Assembly: GCA_964619065.1 (NCBI GenBank) | Contig: CAZUCC010000015.1 | Span: 1 to 64,000, forward strand | Direction of reading: 5' to 3' | Origin: JANXUC01 sp964619065 | GTDB lineage: Bacteria > Acidobacteriota > Terriglobia > Terriglobales > Acidobacteriaceae | Length of the DNA: 64,000 nucleotides | Part shown: in pieces, positions 1-9,088 of the stretch | Numbering within the stretch: the stretch's first letter is position 1 | How the letters are laid out: every line of letters starts with the position of its first letter | Notes under the pieces: generated by a model | The model's database searches: none | What the model was told of the DNA's origin: nothing | The model's input: the letters and a program-made list of their open reading frames with translations, nothing else | Program-made: the position numbers and the translations under genes

Positions 1-91
1 CGAGATCAATGGCCAGATCGCTGGAGAACATGCTGAACAGCGACCGCAAATTGTGAAACCGGGAATTCCCTGTAAATCCGTTGGTTGTCAT
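1..91 (-). CDS. mreB: rod-shape-determining protein MreB, N-terminal fragment (runs off the window)
   Basis: Only the first 30 codons are inside the window. The peptide ends in FSSDLAIDL, which matches the start of the actin-like MreB fold, where a short N-terminal stretch is followed by a (D/N)LxIDLGTANT nucleotide-binding segment. The ATG at 91 is used because the other nearby ATG (99) hits a stop after three codons; a GAG lies about ten bases upstream. MreB polymerises under the inner membrane and directs lateral wall synthesis. The FecR-domain gene lies upstream on the same strand. The call rests on a short match. Confidence 0.7.
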   Translation of the reverse strand, partial: MTTNGFTGNSRFHNLRSLFSMFSSDLAIDL

Positions 92-184
92 GCTGTCATC
101 TCAAATCCCGCCGCGCACTGGACTCCTTAATTTTATTCGATCCTCAACTTGCCAGCAGACGCGGAAGTTCTCCGCCGCCATGCT

Positions 185-1474
185 TCACTGAATCAAAACC
201 TTTTTCTGCTGCGTATTTACTCCACCTTTGGCGTTTTGCGCCGTCACCGTAATCACGTTCTCCCCATTCGGAAGCGAAGGTGTGAAGTACCGGAAACTGC
301 CATCCGTTTCAATCATGGGTACCTCGCGCCCGTTGACCATCACGCGCGCATTCTCTTCTGTCTTACCACGTACTTCCAGCACATGCCCATGCTGAACAAA
401 CGGATCCAACTCCAAAGTCATGACGGCCTGCACATTCTTCCCGCGCGGCAGGATCGTGAAGCGGTTTTTCTCGCTTTCCACGGACTCCTTGCCGTCCGCG
501 TCGTAGGACTGCACCGACCAGTAGTAGGCTCCTTCCGTCAGGGCATTCACCTTGGTTTCTGCCTTCTCCACCTTCTGATCCACCACCAACGAGGAAAAAT
601 ACGGATTTCGGGATATCCGCAGATGGTAGCCAACCGCATTGATCATCTTCGTCCAGGAGAACTCGACTGTCCGCTCCTGCCCGGCGGCGGCAAAAATGGG
701 CGCCATGTTGGCCGGAGAAATCGGCGTCGGCGGCCCTACTTCCTTCACCCGGGCCATACGCGGAGAATCCGACTGGAAGCTCACTTTCTCCCAATCCGCC
801 AGTTTCACGACCTCGCCGTTACGCTGAATGTCGCCGGTGCCCTTCTTCAGCAGGATTTCGTGCTGGTCGCCTTTGGGATCGTTGTGCACCATGGCCGCGC
901 TTTCCGGAGCCAGCGATGCCGTGGCGCCGGCCACGATCACCTGGGACTTCGATCCCTGCATATACGTTCCGGTCGAAAGATCCACCGTACCCGTATTTAC
1001 TGTCACCGCCACGCTGGTCTGCTGGTGGTCGTTGGCCGAGTTCTCTTCAATCACGATGAGCGAGTCCTGCTTCACGGTATAGTTCGTGCCATCGGTGAAC
1101 ACAATCTTGGCTAGACCCTCCGATGCCGTCTGCACCACATCGCCCTTGTCGAGCGGCAGACTGTAGTCGGCCTTGGTCCAAGCGCTGCTATTGGCCTTCT
1201 TCACCCGCACCGTGCCGTCGAGATTGGTGAAGTGCGCCTGCTGCGCGCCCGCCGTGATCGGGGATTCGGAGGGCTCGACGTTGCCTGCAATCTTTTCCAG
1301 GATGTCAAACGTGAAACGGTTCGCCACCTTCATCCCGGCGTTGGTCGCATCCGGAAAAGCGAAGTGCAGCAGGACCGCGGCAGCCAACACGACGGCCACC
1401 ACGGCCAGCATCACGCTGCTGTAGGTGACGTTCACCCACGCAACATGCACACCCGGCTTGCGATTGTCAGCCAC
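185..1474 (-). CDS. FecR-domain membrane-anchored protein
   Basis: About 429 residues from a GTG at 1474 (upstream frame can extend to a TTG at 1555, which looks unlikely). A short basic N-terminus is followed by one transmembrane segment near residues 21-38, so most of the protein should be periplasmic. Residues about 75-175 resemble a FecR domain (TDGTNYTVKQDS, GTVDLSTG, AGATASLAPES). The middle has a fibronectin-like stretch (VEFSWTKM, GYHLRISRNPYF, AYYWSVQSYDADG) and the end a bacterial Ig-like domain (LEVRGKTEENARVMVNGREV). FecR domains here are not tied to a visible sigma factor; such proteins are often envelope or scaffold proteins. Function unknown beyond this. Confidence 0.75.
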   Translation of the reverse strand: MADNRKPGVHVAWVNVTYSSVMLAVVAVVLAAAVLLHFAFPDATNAGMKVANRFTFDILEKIAGNVEPSESPITAGAQQAHFTNLDGTVRVKKANSSAWTKADYSLPLDKGDVVQTASEGLAKIVFTDGTNYTVKQDSLIVIEENSANDHQQTSVAVTVNTGTVDLSTGTYMQGSKSQVIVAGATASLAPESAAMVHNDPKGDQHEILLKKGTGDIQRNGEVVKLADWEKVSFQSDSPRMARVKEVGPPTPISPANMAPIFAAAGQERTVEFSWTKMINAVGYHLRISRNPYFSSLVVDQKVEKAETKVNALTEGAYYWSVQSYDADGKESVESEKNRFTILPRGKNVQAVMTLELDPFVQHGHVLEVRGKTEENARVMVNGREVPMIETDGSFRYFTPSLPNGENVITVTAQNAKGGVNTQQKKVLIQ

Positions 1475-1639
1475 GAAAACGACGCTAAACCTTAGAGAAT
1501 ATGGGGTAATTCCGAGAGTAGCACAAGGGCCAGCACAGGGAAACGGGGTTGGCAACTTGGTTCATGTACGTTGGGACATGTACGAGTGCGGAGAAATGAA
1601 AAGATGCGAATCAACCACCTGCAATCAGGCCGCCGCTCG

Positions 1640-2818
1640 TCACGACGCAACTTGCTCCCGGCGCTGTTGGATTTCCGTTTGCCATTCTAACCATCCCTCT
1701 CGCAACGTGTCATTGCTCGGCGCCACCGGGAGATTGTCGATGTAAGTGAGGCCTTCTTGCCACCGGGCTAGAGCGACATCAAATTCGTGACGCGCGCATA
1801 GCAATGCGGTGTCCACCCTAATCCGACTCAAGCGAGAGATCTCCTTTGGCTTCTTCACTTGTGCAAGCCATTTTTCCGCGGTCGGCACATCCTGCCGAAA
1901 CCATGCGGTAAAGACCGCCGCCTCCGTAACTGTGAGATCTAACGCAGCGGGACCATTCCCCTTAGCCAGTTCGAGACATCGCTCCAGATACGATGCGGCG
2001 ACGGTTGCATTTTTCGCGTCATTCGCCGAAATATACGCCAGCCATTTCCCGAAGAATTCATCCTTGGATCCGTCCTGCAATCGGGTCGCAGCGTTGAGCC
2101 AGCTTCGCTTCCAAAACTTCGGACGGATCCCCTTTCTAACTTGGTCACCCAGCGCAAAATTACTCAGCATCCGCCGCGCGGGACCTAACGAGCTGAGCAG
2201 GATCGAGATGCGCTGGCCATCACTGCCGTCTCCAAATGGCACGAAGCTGACCATCCCGATGAGAAGGGAGAATGCAGCGAATTGGCCGGCTGGTATCGCC
2301 ATCCAACTGTGTCCCCACACCGGGAAAATATGGTTGACTAGGAGTGCCGTCAGCGGTAAGGACAGCAGGTTGGCTGCGGGTCCTGCACCGATATAGATCA
2401 ACAAGCGACGACGCAGCCGACTCACTCCACCCACTTGCATAGCGACGTAGGCGAGGGACGCCATCCCAGTGTGTAATTGCGCTTTGAGCTTGCCATGTTC
2501 CACCTTGAGTGCGAACGGCCCTAGGCCGAAAACGTTGAAGTGGAACCCAACGAACCACCCGGCCAATAAATGCCCAAGCTCGTGGATCACGACCGGCAAC
2601 ACGAAAATGGCAGTGATCGCCAGACCCACTGGGTGATCAGATTCCAAATGCTCGTAGTCACTGGCGAGCCACGCGCTCAATCCGATGCCGATGACGAGTC
2701 CGACCACCGTGCCCATCAGTTTCTTCCGTCGGACTGATTGGGGGAGTACGGCCGAGTCCAGAATTGGAGTCGCACTGGTGGGTGCTGCTCTGGCAACATC
2801 GGGCACCTGGGAAGACAT
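1640..2818 (-). CDS. M50-family (site-2-protease-like) membrane metalloprotease
   Basis: About 392 residues. An HELGH zinc motif sits in a hydrophobic helix (near residue 80), preceded by two predicted membrane helices and followed by further helices, as in M50 peptidases. The C-terminal ~170 residues are soluble and helical and may be repeat-like. The ATG at 2818 is preferred over the ATG at 2836 because GGAGGAG lies seven bases before it. No PDZ domain is visible, unlike the RseP homologue at 7668. The substrate is unknown. Confidence 0.75.
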   Translation of the reverse strand: MSSQVPDVARAAPTSATPILDSAVLPQSVRRKKLMGTVVGLVIGIGLSAWLASDYEHLESDHPVGLAITAIFVLPVVIHELGHLLAGWFVGFHFNVFGLGPFALKVEHGKLKAQLHTGMASLAYVAMQVGGVSRLRRRLLIYIGAGPAANLLSLPLTALLVNHIFPVWGHSWMAIPAGQFAAFSLLIGMVSFVPFGDGSDGQRISILLSSLGPARRMLSNFALGDQVRKGIRPKFWKRSWLNAATRLQDGSKDEFFGKWLAYISANDAKNATVAASYLERCLELAKGNGPAALDLTVTEAAVFTAWFRQDVPTAEKWLAQVKKPKEISRLSRIRVDTALLCARHEFDVALARWQEGLTYIDNLPVAPSNDTLREGWLEWQTEIQQRREQVAS

Positions 2819-2916
2819 TCGACACTCCTCCACCATGAAAAATCTTCAATTTACTTCTGGAACTTTGCCGCAGCATCTGACGTAAATACTAGGGCAAGCA
2901 CTTCAGGAGGTGTAGT

Positions 2917-3714
2917 GTGTACTCTCGCGCGCGCATACTCGTGGTAATCGCCGTTGCCCTAGCGACCGTCCCGGTACGGGCTGACGAATGGAAGAAAACT
3001 TTTACTTCTGTTGGCCAGCCGGAAATCCGCATTAACACCAACGACGCATCAATTGAAGTCCGGGCCTCCGACCGCAAAGATACAGAGATCCAAGTTTTCA
3101 CTCAAGGCTACCAAATTGGCGAGAATAAGGTTCGCGTAACCGATCATCAAAACGGTGATGTCATTGACGTCGAGGTTTACCGCCATTCGCAAACGGGATT
3201 GCATATCAGTTTCCACGAAGCTTCGATTCGCATCGAAATCAGCGTGCCCCGCGAAGCCAATCTCGACCTGCACTCTGGCGACGGCCACATTCGCGTGGAT
3301 GACGTAAAAGGGAGTATGCGCATGGATAGCAATGATGGGCATATCGAGGCCAACCACGTCGATGGCAAACTCCACGCCCACTCCAGCGATGGCCACATCA
3401 CCGTGGATGGCCGCTTTGACGATCTCGACTTGCACACGAACGACGGCAACGTCGATGCAGTCGTTCGTCCCGGCTCGAATATGAATAATTCCTGGAGCAT
3501 CCACACAGGGGACGGAAGCGTAATTCTCAATCTTCCCGACACCCTGAAGACCAATCTCGATCTACATACAGGAGACGGCCGCGTCACTCTCGACATTCCC
3601 GTCACTGTTTCCGGTAAAATCAGTCCTTCCGATATGCACGGGATACTGAACGGCGGTGGCTTCGCGCTCGTGGTCCGTACCGGAGACGGCAATATTCAGA
3701 TCGGAAAAGTTTGA
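2917..3714 (+). CDS. secreted DUF4097-type beta-helix protein
   Basis: 265 residues starting at a GTG preceded by AGGAGG six bases away. A signal peptide (about residues 1-22, ending VPVRADE) is followed by a protein made of short beta repeats with recurring GDGHI, NDGHI, SDGHI and GDGRV motifs spaced about 20 residues apart. This is the pattern of the DUF4097 putative adhesin family, predicted to fold as a right-handed beta-solenoid. It is probably periplasmic or surface exposed. It stands alone and faces away from the M50 gene, with which it shares a ~100-bp intergenic region. Confidence 0.8.
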   Translation: MYSRARILVVIAVALATVPVRADEWKKTFTSVGQPEIRINTNDASIEVRASDRKDTEIQVFTQGYQIGENKVRVTDHQNGDVIDVEVYRHSQTGLHISFHEASIRIEISVPREANLDLHSGDGHIRVDDVKGSMRMDSNDGHIEANHVDGKLHAHSSDGHITVDGRFDDLDLHTNDGNVDAVVRPGSNMNNSWSIHTGDGSVILNLPDTLKTNLDLHTGDGRVTLDIPVTVSGKISPSDMHGILNGGGFALVVRTGDGNIQIGKV

Positions 3715-3835
3715 CGAAATCCATTCGCCAGCCCTCCAGTAAGTTCTGCGGAAACGCCGGAGGTGTTAGCTAGATCAATTTCGATGAAGGACTCTCACAC
3801 GGTGTTTGCCATCCCCTCCCCGCTGTGTTAACTTC

Positions 3836-4678
3836 ATGAGCGGACGAGGGTTACCTTTGCAAGCCACAATTCCCGCCGGCCTCGACCGCAAGGAAGCGGC
3901 GATCTTCTTGCAGCTCGATCCGGCTCGACTCCCAAGACACATCGCCATCATCATGGACGGCAATGGACGCTGGGCGCGCCGCAGGCATATGCCGCGCGTG
4001 GCCGGGCACCGTGCTGGTGTCGAATCCGTGCGTTCCACGGTTGAGACTGCCGCCCGCATCGGCGTCCCGTGGCTCACGCTCTACGCCTTTTCCGAGGAAA
4101 ACTGGAAGAAGCGGCCCAAAACCGAAGTCGGCTTCCTCATGAAGCTGCTCAGCCGCTTTCTGAAGCAGGAAGTCCCCACGCTCAACAAGAACAACGTGCG
4201 CCTGGAATATATTGGACGCCGCCACGAGTTGCCCGCCGACGTCAACGAACGCATGGAGTGGGCGCGTGCGGAAACGGCGAAGAACACAGGCCTGGTGTTG
4301 ACACTGGCGCTGAATTACAGCGCGCGGAGCGAGATTGTGGATGCGTTTAAGTCGATGGCGGAAAAAGCAGGCCGGAATGGTGGCCTCGATCATCTTCTGG
4401 TAGATGAAGAAGCAGTCTCTCGGCATCTCTACACGTGCAACTTACCCGACCCGGATTTTTTGATTCGCACCAGCGGGGAAATGCGCCTAAGTAATTTCCT
4501 GCTCTGGCAATGCGCCTATGCGGAAATTTATGTGACGGATAAGCTATGGCCGGACTTTCGTGGTGTACACCTGCTGGAAGCAATTGCGGAGTATCAGAAA
4601 CGGGAGCGGCGGTTCGGCGGGCTGAATGACGAGCACGTGCCAGAGCCAGCGCGTCCGCACAAGTCGGCAAGGCGCTGA
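3836..4678 (+). CDS. uppS: undecaprenyl diphosphate synthase
   Basis: Makes C55 undecaprenyl diphosphate, the lipid carrier for peptidoglycan, from farnesyl diphosphate and IPP. About 280 residues. Visible family motifs: HIAIIMDGNGRWARRR with the catalytic Asp, GHRAGVE, YAFSEENWKRP-like (YAFSEENWKKRP), ALNYSAR and the C-terminal IRTSGEMRLSNFLLWQ. An in-frame TTG at 3806 would add ten residues; the ATG at 3836 is chosen although neither has a good ribosome site. It heads the uppS-cdsA-dxr-rseP-ispG series, a conserved bacterial arrangement. Confidence 0.93.
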   Translation: MSGRGLPLQATIPAGLDRKEAAIFLQLDPARLPRHIAIIMDGNGRWARRRHMPRVAGHRAGVESVRSTVETAARIGVPWLTLYAFSEENWKKRPKTEVGFLMKLLSRFLKQEVPTLNKNNVRLEYIGRRHELPADVNERMEWARAETAKNTGLVLTLALNYSARSEIVDAFKSMAEKAGRNGGLDHLLVDEEAVSRHLYTCNLPDPDFLIRTSGEMRLSNFLLWQCAYAEIYVTDKLWPDFRGVHLLEAIAEYQKRERRFGGLNDEHVPEPARPHKSARR

Positions 4679-4701
4679 GCGTCCGAGTCTACGGTTATTC
4701 G

Positions 4702-4790
4702 TTTCGCGCGGACACTCTTGTCCGCGAAATGTTCGCGACATTGCCCAAAAAGACAAACCAGGAGCGGCGGACAAGAATGTCCGCCCTACA
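4702..4790. repeat. pair of REP-like hairpins
   Basis: Two short imperfect copies of a palindromic unit lie between uppS and cdsA. The first has arms GCGGACA (4708-4714) and TGTCCGC (4719-4725) around CTCT. The second has arms GGCGGACA (4766-4773) and TGTCCGCC (4778-4785) around AGAA. Shared arms with different loops suggest a repetitive extragenic palindrome family. They could also act as mRNA stabilising or attenuating hairpins inside the operon. Confidence 0.6.
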
Positions 4791-4802
4791 GGATCTAGTC
4801 TT

Positions 4803-5702
4803 ATGATGCAACGCATTCTTACGGCTTTAGTTCTGATCCCGCTGGTTTTGCTGCTGATCCTGCGCGCGCCGGGTTGGGTGCTTGCAGTTGTGGCGGGCAT
4901 CGTCGCACTATTAGCGATTCGGGAATTTCTTGCGCTGGCAAGGCACTACGCCGCGGAGCCGTTTTTGCTTCCCACCTACATCTTCACTGCTGCTCTTTTT
5001 TTATTGCTGGCCATTGAGGCTGCTTCACAGAGCCGCAGCTACTTTGACTTTACCCCGTTGATCATGGCTGCTAGTGTTGGCCTGTTTGCTGCGCTTGCGC
5101 CTTTCGTCTTTCTTAGCATTGGGTTGAAACGTCAACAACTAGGTTCAGTCTACCCACAAGCTGCGGCGTCCGTCTTTGCATTCACCTACATCGCAATGCC
5201 GATGGGCCTTCTCATCTCCCTCGCACGGGAGCCAAACGGGGAGTTTGAGCTCATCTACCTCATGCTTGTGGTCTGGTCGGGTGACATTTTTGCCTATTTT
5301 GTCGGAAAATCCATAGGAAGACACAAGATGTCGCCCCTGGTAAGCCCGAAGAAAACCTGGGAAGGAGCGGCGGCTTCTCTGTTGGCAAGTATCGCATTCG
5401 GGACTTTGTTCTGCCACTATTCCTTAAGAATCGGCACATGGCTGTCGAAGGTTCATTTGTTGCAACCCAGCCCGTTTCACTGGAGACTCGCCGAAAGTGC
5501 GCTGTGGAGAGTCGTTCTAATCTCCGCGCTCCTCAATTTCGCCGCGCAGCTTGGCGATCTGGTTGAATCGGCAATCAAGCGCGGCGCAAACGTAAAGGAC
5601 TCCGGAGCGATTCTGCCGGGCCACGGCGGAATGCTCGACCGCGTCGACGCAATGTTGTTTGCGGCTCCCGTATTGTGGCTATTTTCAACACTATTCTTCT
5701 AA
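4803..5702 (+). CDS. cdsA: phosphatidate cytidylyltransferase
   Basis: Makes CDP-diacylglycerol from CTP and phosphatidic acid, the branch point of phospholipid synthesis. About 299 residues and strongly hydrophobic, with roughly eight membrane helices. The C-terminal signature is present: SPKKTWEGAAAS followed by GDLVESAIKRGANVKDSG and LPGHGGMLDRVD, including the conserved metal-binding Asp residues. The ATG at 4803 starts exactly before the first membrane helix; upstream in-frame sequence lies in the hairpin repeat and does not look coding. A second ATG directly follows. Confidence 0.93.
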   Translation: MMQRILTALVLIPLVLLLILRAPGWVLAVVAGIVALLAIREFLALARHYAAEPFLLPTYIFTAALFLLLAIEAASQSRSYFDFTPLIMAASVGLFAALAPFVFLSIGLKRQQLGSVYPQAAASVFAFTYIAMPMGLLISLAREPNGEFELIYLMLVVWSGDIFAYFVGKSIGRHKMSPLVSPKKTWEGAAASLLASIAFGTLFCHYSLRIGTWLSKVHLLQPSPFHWRLAESALWRVVLISALLNFAAQLGDLVESAIKRGANVKDSGAILPGHGGMLDRVDAMLFAAPVLWLFSTLFF

Positions 5703-5731
5703 AACGACGCTGGGGGGAACTGCATAAAGAC

Positions 5732-5767
5732 TTGCCTTGTCAGACAAAATATGTTATACGTATGACA
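5732..5767 (+). promoter_or_regulatory. probable vapB promoter with overlapping operator; leaderless transcript
   Basis: TTGCCT (5732-5737), a 17-base spacer and TATACG (5755-5760) form a plausible sigma-70 promoter. Transcription would begin about at 5766-5767, the A of the antitoxin ATG, so the mRNA would be leaderless; no ribosome site is visible. A near-perfect palindrome (TGTTATAC / GTATGACA, 5752-5767, 7 of 8 pairs) covers the -10 box and start site, as expected for autorepression by a ribbon-helix-helix antitoxin. Confidence 0.5.
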
Positions 5768-6027
5768 TGCCTGATCATCGCATTTCCGTACGTGTTCCCG
5801 ACCATTTAGAGCGGCGGCTCCGCCAGCGGTCGAAACTGAAAGGCGTGCCTGAGTCCGAGGTGGTTCGAGAAGCACTGGACAGCTACTTGAATACTCCAGA
5901 GAAGGTTCAGTCCGCCTATGAAGCGGCGGTGGCATTGGGAGTGATCGGCTGCGCCAAAGGCCTTCCGAAGGACCTCAGCACAAACGCGAAGTACATGAAG
6001 GGGTTTGGCGAAGATCGGAGAGAGTAG
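5767..6027 (+). CDS. ribbon-helix-helix antitoxin of a VapBC-type pair
   Basis: 86 residues. The N-terminus (HRISVRVPDHLERRLRQRS, then SEVVREALDSYL) is a ribbon-helix-helix DNA-binding fold of the CopG/Arc type; the C-terminal ~35 residues should bind the toxin. The ATG at 5767 is chosen over a TTG at 5737, which would place the promoter inside the gene. The partner toxin starts three bases after the stop. The pair interrupts the otherwise conserved cdsA-dxr neighbourhood, which suggests insertion by transfer. Confidence 0.8.
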   Translation: MPDHRISVRVPDHLERRLRQRSKLKGVPESEVVREALDSYLNTPEKVQSAYEAAVALGVIGCAKGLPKDLSTNAKYMKGFGEDRRE

Positions 6028-6030
6028 TCT

Positions 6031-6441
6031 TTGAGGCGCGTTCTTGCCGATACCGGACCGCTTGTTGCGATCTTTTCCGCCAACGATCAGCACCATCAGG
6101 CTTGCGTGCAAGCCCTCTCGGCGCTACCGACACCACTGCTAACCTGCTGGCCGGTCATCACCGAGGCTTGCTGGATACTCCGCGACCGCCCTGAAGCGGT
6201 GCAACAACTCTTAACAACCCTCGGCACGTCGTTCCTAGACCTACTACCGATCAGCGGCAGCGAGGCAGGCAGAATAAGCACCGTCATGGCAACGTACCAA
6301 GATCTAGATTCGCAGTTGGCTGATGCCTCTCTGGTTTATCTGGCGCATCGCGAAAAGATCGACACGGTATTCACGCTGGATCGACGTGATTTTTCGGTTT
6401 ATCGGACATCGGATAGAAAGCCTTTCCAACTTATTCCCTGA
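6031..6441 (+). CDS. PIN-domain toxin (VapC-like ribonuclease)
   Basis: 136 residues from a TTG preceded by GGAGAGAG, which supports this start. The acidic residues of a PIN nuclease are in place: Asp in VLADTGPLV near residue 7, Glu in VITEACWIL, Asp in LADASLVYLA and Asp in TLDRRDFSVY. PIN toxins cut tRNA or rRNA and are held inactive by the cognate antitoxin, here the gene directly upstream. Length is normal and no residue is missing, so the module looks intact. Confidence 0.85.
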   Translation: MRRVLADTGPLVAIFSANDQHHQACVQALSALPTPLLTCWPVITEACWILRDRPEAVQQLLTTLGTSFLDLLPISGSEAGRISTVMATYQDLDSQLADASLVYLAHREKIDTVFTLDRRDFSVYRTSDRKPFQLIP

Positions 6442-6465
6442 AGAATTCCATACAATAGTGATCTC

Positions 6466-7653
6466 ATGAAAAAAATCGCCATCCTGGGCTCCACCGGCTC
6501 CATCGGAGGCAGCACGTTGAGCGTGGTCGAGTTGTTTCCCGATCGCTTTCAAGTTGTCTCTTTAGCTGCGGGGAGTAACCTCGATGCCGCTTTCGAGCAA
6601 GCGGTTCGATGGACGCCGCGTGTGATGTCGATGGCTTCGGAAGCTGACGCCGAAGCGCTGCGTTCGAAGCTGAAGCTGTCTGGACACAGCAGCACAGAAG
6701 TCGTCACGGGAGCTGCGGGAACAGTCCGGGTTGCGACGTTGCCCGAAGCCGATTTCGTCGTCAGCGCCATCGTCGGCGTTGCGGGTCTCGAAGCTACCTA
6801 CGAAGCGGTTCGCGCCGGAAAGTCCATCGGCCTCGCCAACAAAGAATGCCTCGTCGCCGCGGGTGAGCTCATCACCGCCGAAGCCCACCGCCAAGGCAAG
6901 CCGCTGCTGCCCATCGATAGCGAGCACAACGCCGTCCACCAATGTCTACGCGGCGGTCGCATGCACGAAGTTGAGCGTGTCTGGCTCACCGCCTCGGGTG
7001 GACCTTTCCTCAAAACCCCCGCGGCAGAGTTTGCCAGCATTACCGTGGAGCAGGCGCTCAACCATCCCACCTGGAAAATGGGACGCCGCATTACCATCGA
7101 TTCCGCCACTCTGATGAACAAGGGTTTTGAGGTCATCGAGGCTTGCCGTCTCTTCAATCTGCCACCCAGTCAGGTCGGCGTGATCGTGCATCCGCAATCC
7201 ACCATTCACTCCATGGTGGAATTTGTCGACGGCACGTTCCTTGCGCAGTTCTCTGTCACCGACATGCGACTGCCCATCCTGTACGCGCTTACGTATCCCG
7301 ACCGGATCCCCAGTGACTTGAAGTACCCGGTCGAGAACCTCCGTCACCTAGACTTCGAGCCTCCGGATATGAGGAAATTCCCTTGTCTGCGTTTGGCTTA
7401 CGAAGCGGTGGAGGCGGGAGGCGGCAAGACCGTTGCCCTCAACGCCGCCGATGAAGTCGCGGTAGCGGCGTTCCTAGAGGGCCAAATTGCCTTTTCGGAC
7501 ATTCCTAAAGTGATTGAGGATGTTTTAAAGGAAACCAAAGCCGATCCGATGGAGTCTATATCGCAGGTGCTGTCTCTGGATGTTCAAGCGCGGGAATTAG
7601 CGGCTGAACTCACCCAGCGGGCGGCCATCGGCGGAGTTGCATCTAAGAAATAG
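6466..7653 (+). CDS. dxr: 1-deoxy-D-xylulose 5-phosphate reductoisomerase
   Basis: Second step of the MEP isoprenoid pathway, NADPH-dependent conversion of DXP to MEP. 395 residues, normal length. The nucleotide-binding start ILGSTGSIGGSTLSVV, the metal and substrate motif PIDSEHNAVHQCL, the flexible loop region LTASGGPF, and NHPTWKMGRRITIDSATLMNKG are all present. Product of this step flows to IspG encoded at 9108. A possible -10 (TACAAT) lies about 13 bases before the ATG. Confidence 0.96.
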   Translation: MKKIAILGSTGSIGGSTLSVVELFPDRFQVVSLAAGSNLDAAFEQAVRWTPRVMSMASEADAEALRSKLKLSGHSSTEVVTGAAGTVRVATLPEADFVVSAIVGVAGLEATYEAVRAGKSIGLANKECLVAAGELITAEAHRQGKPLLPIDSEHNAVHQCLRGGRMHEVERVWLTASGGPFLKTPAAEFASITVEQALNHPTWKMGRRITIDSATLMNKGFEVIEACRLFNLPPSQVGVIVHPQSTIHSMVEFVDGTFLAQFSVTDMRLPILYALTYPDRIPSDLKYPVENLRHLDFEPPDMRKFPCLRLAYEAVEAGGGKTVALNAADEVAVAAFLEGQIAFSDIPKVIEDVLKETKADPMESISQVLSLDVQARELAAELTQRAAIGGVASKK

Positions 7654-7667
7654 GTTTAAATACTCAT

Positions 7668-9017
7668 ATGTCAGCCTGGCTTCTCTACCCGCTCTCCTTT
7701 CTAGTTGTCCTGGGTGTGATGATCGTAGTCCACGAGTGGGGCCACTACGCCGCCGCCAAGCTGCTGGGCGTGCGCGTGGAAGTGTTTTCCGTGGGCTTCG
7801 GTCCGCGCCTGCTAGGCTTCCGCCGCGGCGATACGGACTATCGCATCAGCGCGATTCCGCTCGGCGGCTACGTCAAAATGAGTGGCGAAAATCCGATGGA
7901 AGCCCCCACGGGGGATCCCGGCGAGTTCATGTCCCACCCGCGCTGGCACCGCTTTATCATCGCCATCGCTGGCCCGTTCATGAACGTTGCGTTGGCCGTG
8001 GGGTTGCTCACCGGCCTCTACGTGTTTCATTTCGAGGAGCCGGCATATTTGGACGATCCGGCAACTGTGGGATGGGTCAAGGAAGGCAGCCCGGCGGCCA
8101 AAGTTGGCATTCGACCGGGCGATTTGATTTCCACTATTGACGGCGTTTCCAACCTGAAATGGAAACAGGTCATGTACAAAGCAGCTCTCAGTCCTGGCCA
8201 GCCGCTTCGCGTGGGAGTCCAACGCGCCACCCAAACCCTCGAGTTCACCGTCGTCCCCAGCCCAGCCGGAGTCGACCACTACGGCTCGGCGGGCTGGTGG
8301 CCGCAGGAGCCGGTGGAGGTGACGACGCTCAAAAAAGATAGGCCCGCCAGCAAGGCTGGCATCCAGTTAGGCGACGTGATCACCCGGGCCGACGATGTGA
8401 CAACGACAGCGTTGCCTGTATTGTTTGACCACCTGCAAGAAAGCCAAGGCAAACCTGTCGAGCTCACCGTACTCCGCCATGGTCAAGAAATGAAGTTCAC
8501 GGTGCAACCCGCACTCGACAAAGCCGACGGCGCCGCCAAGGCGTTTTATCGCATCGGCGTGGGATCGGAGCGAGTGAAAGTGCAGCGCCTGCCCCTTGGG
8601 GAAGCCTGGAGGGCATCACTTGCGAGTAATCGCGAGAGCTCCCTCATGCTGGGCGAGTTACTGCAAAAGCTGGTTCGGGGCAAAGCATCCATCAAGCAGA
8701 TTTCCGGCCCCATCGGAATCGGCCAGGCTGCGGGCGACGCAGTCGAGGAAGGCATACAGGACAAGAATTGGTTCCATCTTCTTCAGCTCGTGACCATGAT
8801 CAGCCTGAACCTTGGCCTTTTCAATCTGTTACCCATTCCCATCATGGATGGCGGCGTAATTCTGCTCCTGATGCTCGAAGGCCTAATGCGCCGCGATATT
8901 AGCCTGGTCGTGAAGGAACGGATTTACCAAACGGCATTTGTCTTTCTGGTACTGTTCGCGTCCATCGTCATCTTCAACGACGTAACGAAAGTTTTCAGCT
9001 CGGGGAGACTGCCGTAA
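7668..9017 (+). CDS. rseP: RIP metalloprotease RseP (M50, two PDZ domains)
   Basis: Intramembrane zinc protease that in other bacteria cuts anti-sigma factors and signal-peptide remnants. 449 residues. The first helix carries HEWGH (near residue 23), two PDZ-like segments follow (AKVGIRPGDLISTIDG and SKAGIQLGDVITRAD), and the C-terminal membrane part has NLLPIPIMDGG with the third zinc ligand Asp. Family-typical length and order. It begins 14 bases after dxr, so the two are probably co-transcribed. Confidence 0.94.
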   Translation: MSAWLLYPLSFLVVLGVMIVVHEWGHYAAAKLLGVRVEVFSVGFGPRLLGFRRGDTDYRISAIPLGGYVKMSGENPMEAPTGDPGEFMSHPRWHRFIIAIAGPFMNVALAVGLLTGLYVFHFEEPAYLDDPATVGWVKEGSPAAKVGIRPGDLISTIDGVSNLKWKQVMYKAALSPGQPLRVGVQRATQTLEFTVVPSPAGVDHYGSAGWWPQEPVEVTTLKKDRPASKAGIQLGDVITRADDVTTTALPVLFDHLQESQGKPVELTVLRHGQEMKFTVQPALDKADGAAKAFYRIGVGSERVKVQRLPLGEAWRASLASNRESSLMLGELLQKLVRGKASIKQISGPIGIGQAAGDAVEEGIQDKNWFHLLQLVTMISLNLGLFNLLPIPIMDGGVILLLMLEGLMRRDISLVVKERIYQTAFVFLVLFASIVIFNDVTKVFSSGRLP

Positions 9018-9088
9018 GCGAAAGCTAAGATGAAGCACGGGCGTCACCGCCTGTGTGAAACTGGGACGCATCAAGAATCCATTCGTCA

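Noticed and set aside
3177..3692. Minus-strand frames opposite the DUF4097 gene
   Set aside because: The plus-strand frame has a signal peptide, a strong ribosome site and internal repeats; the others are shadows of those repeats.
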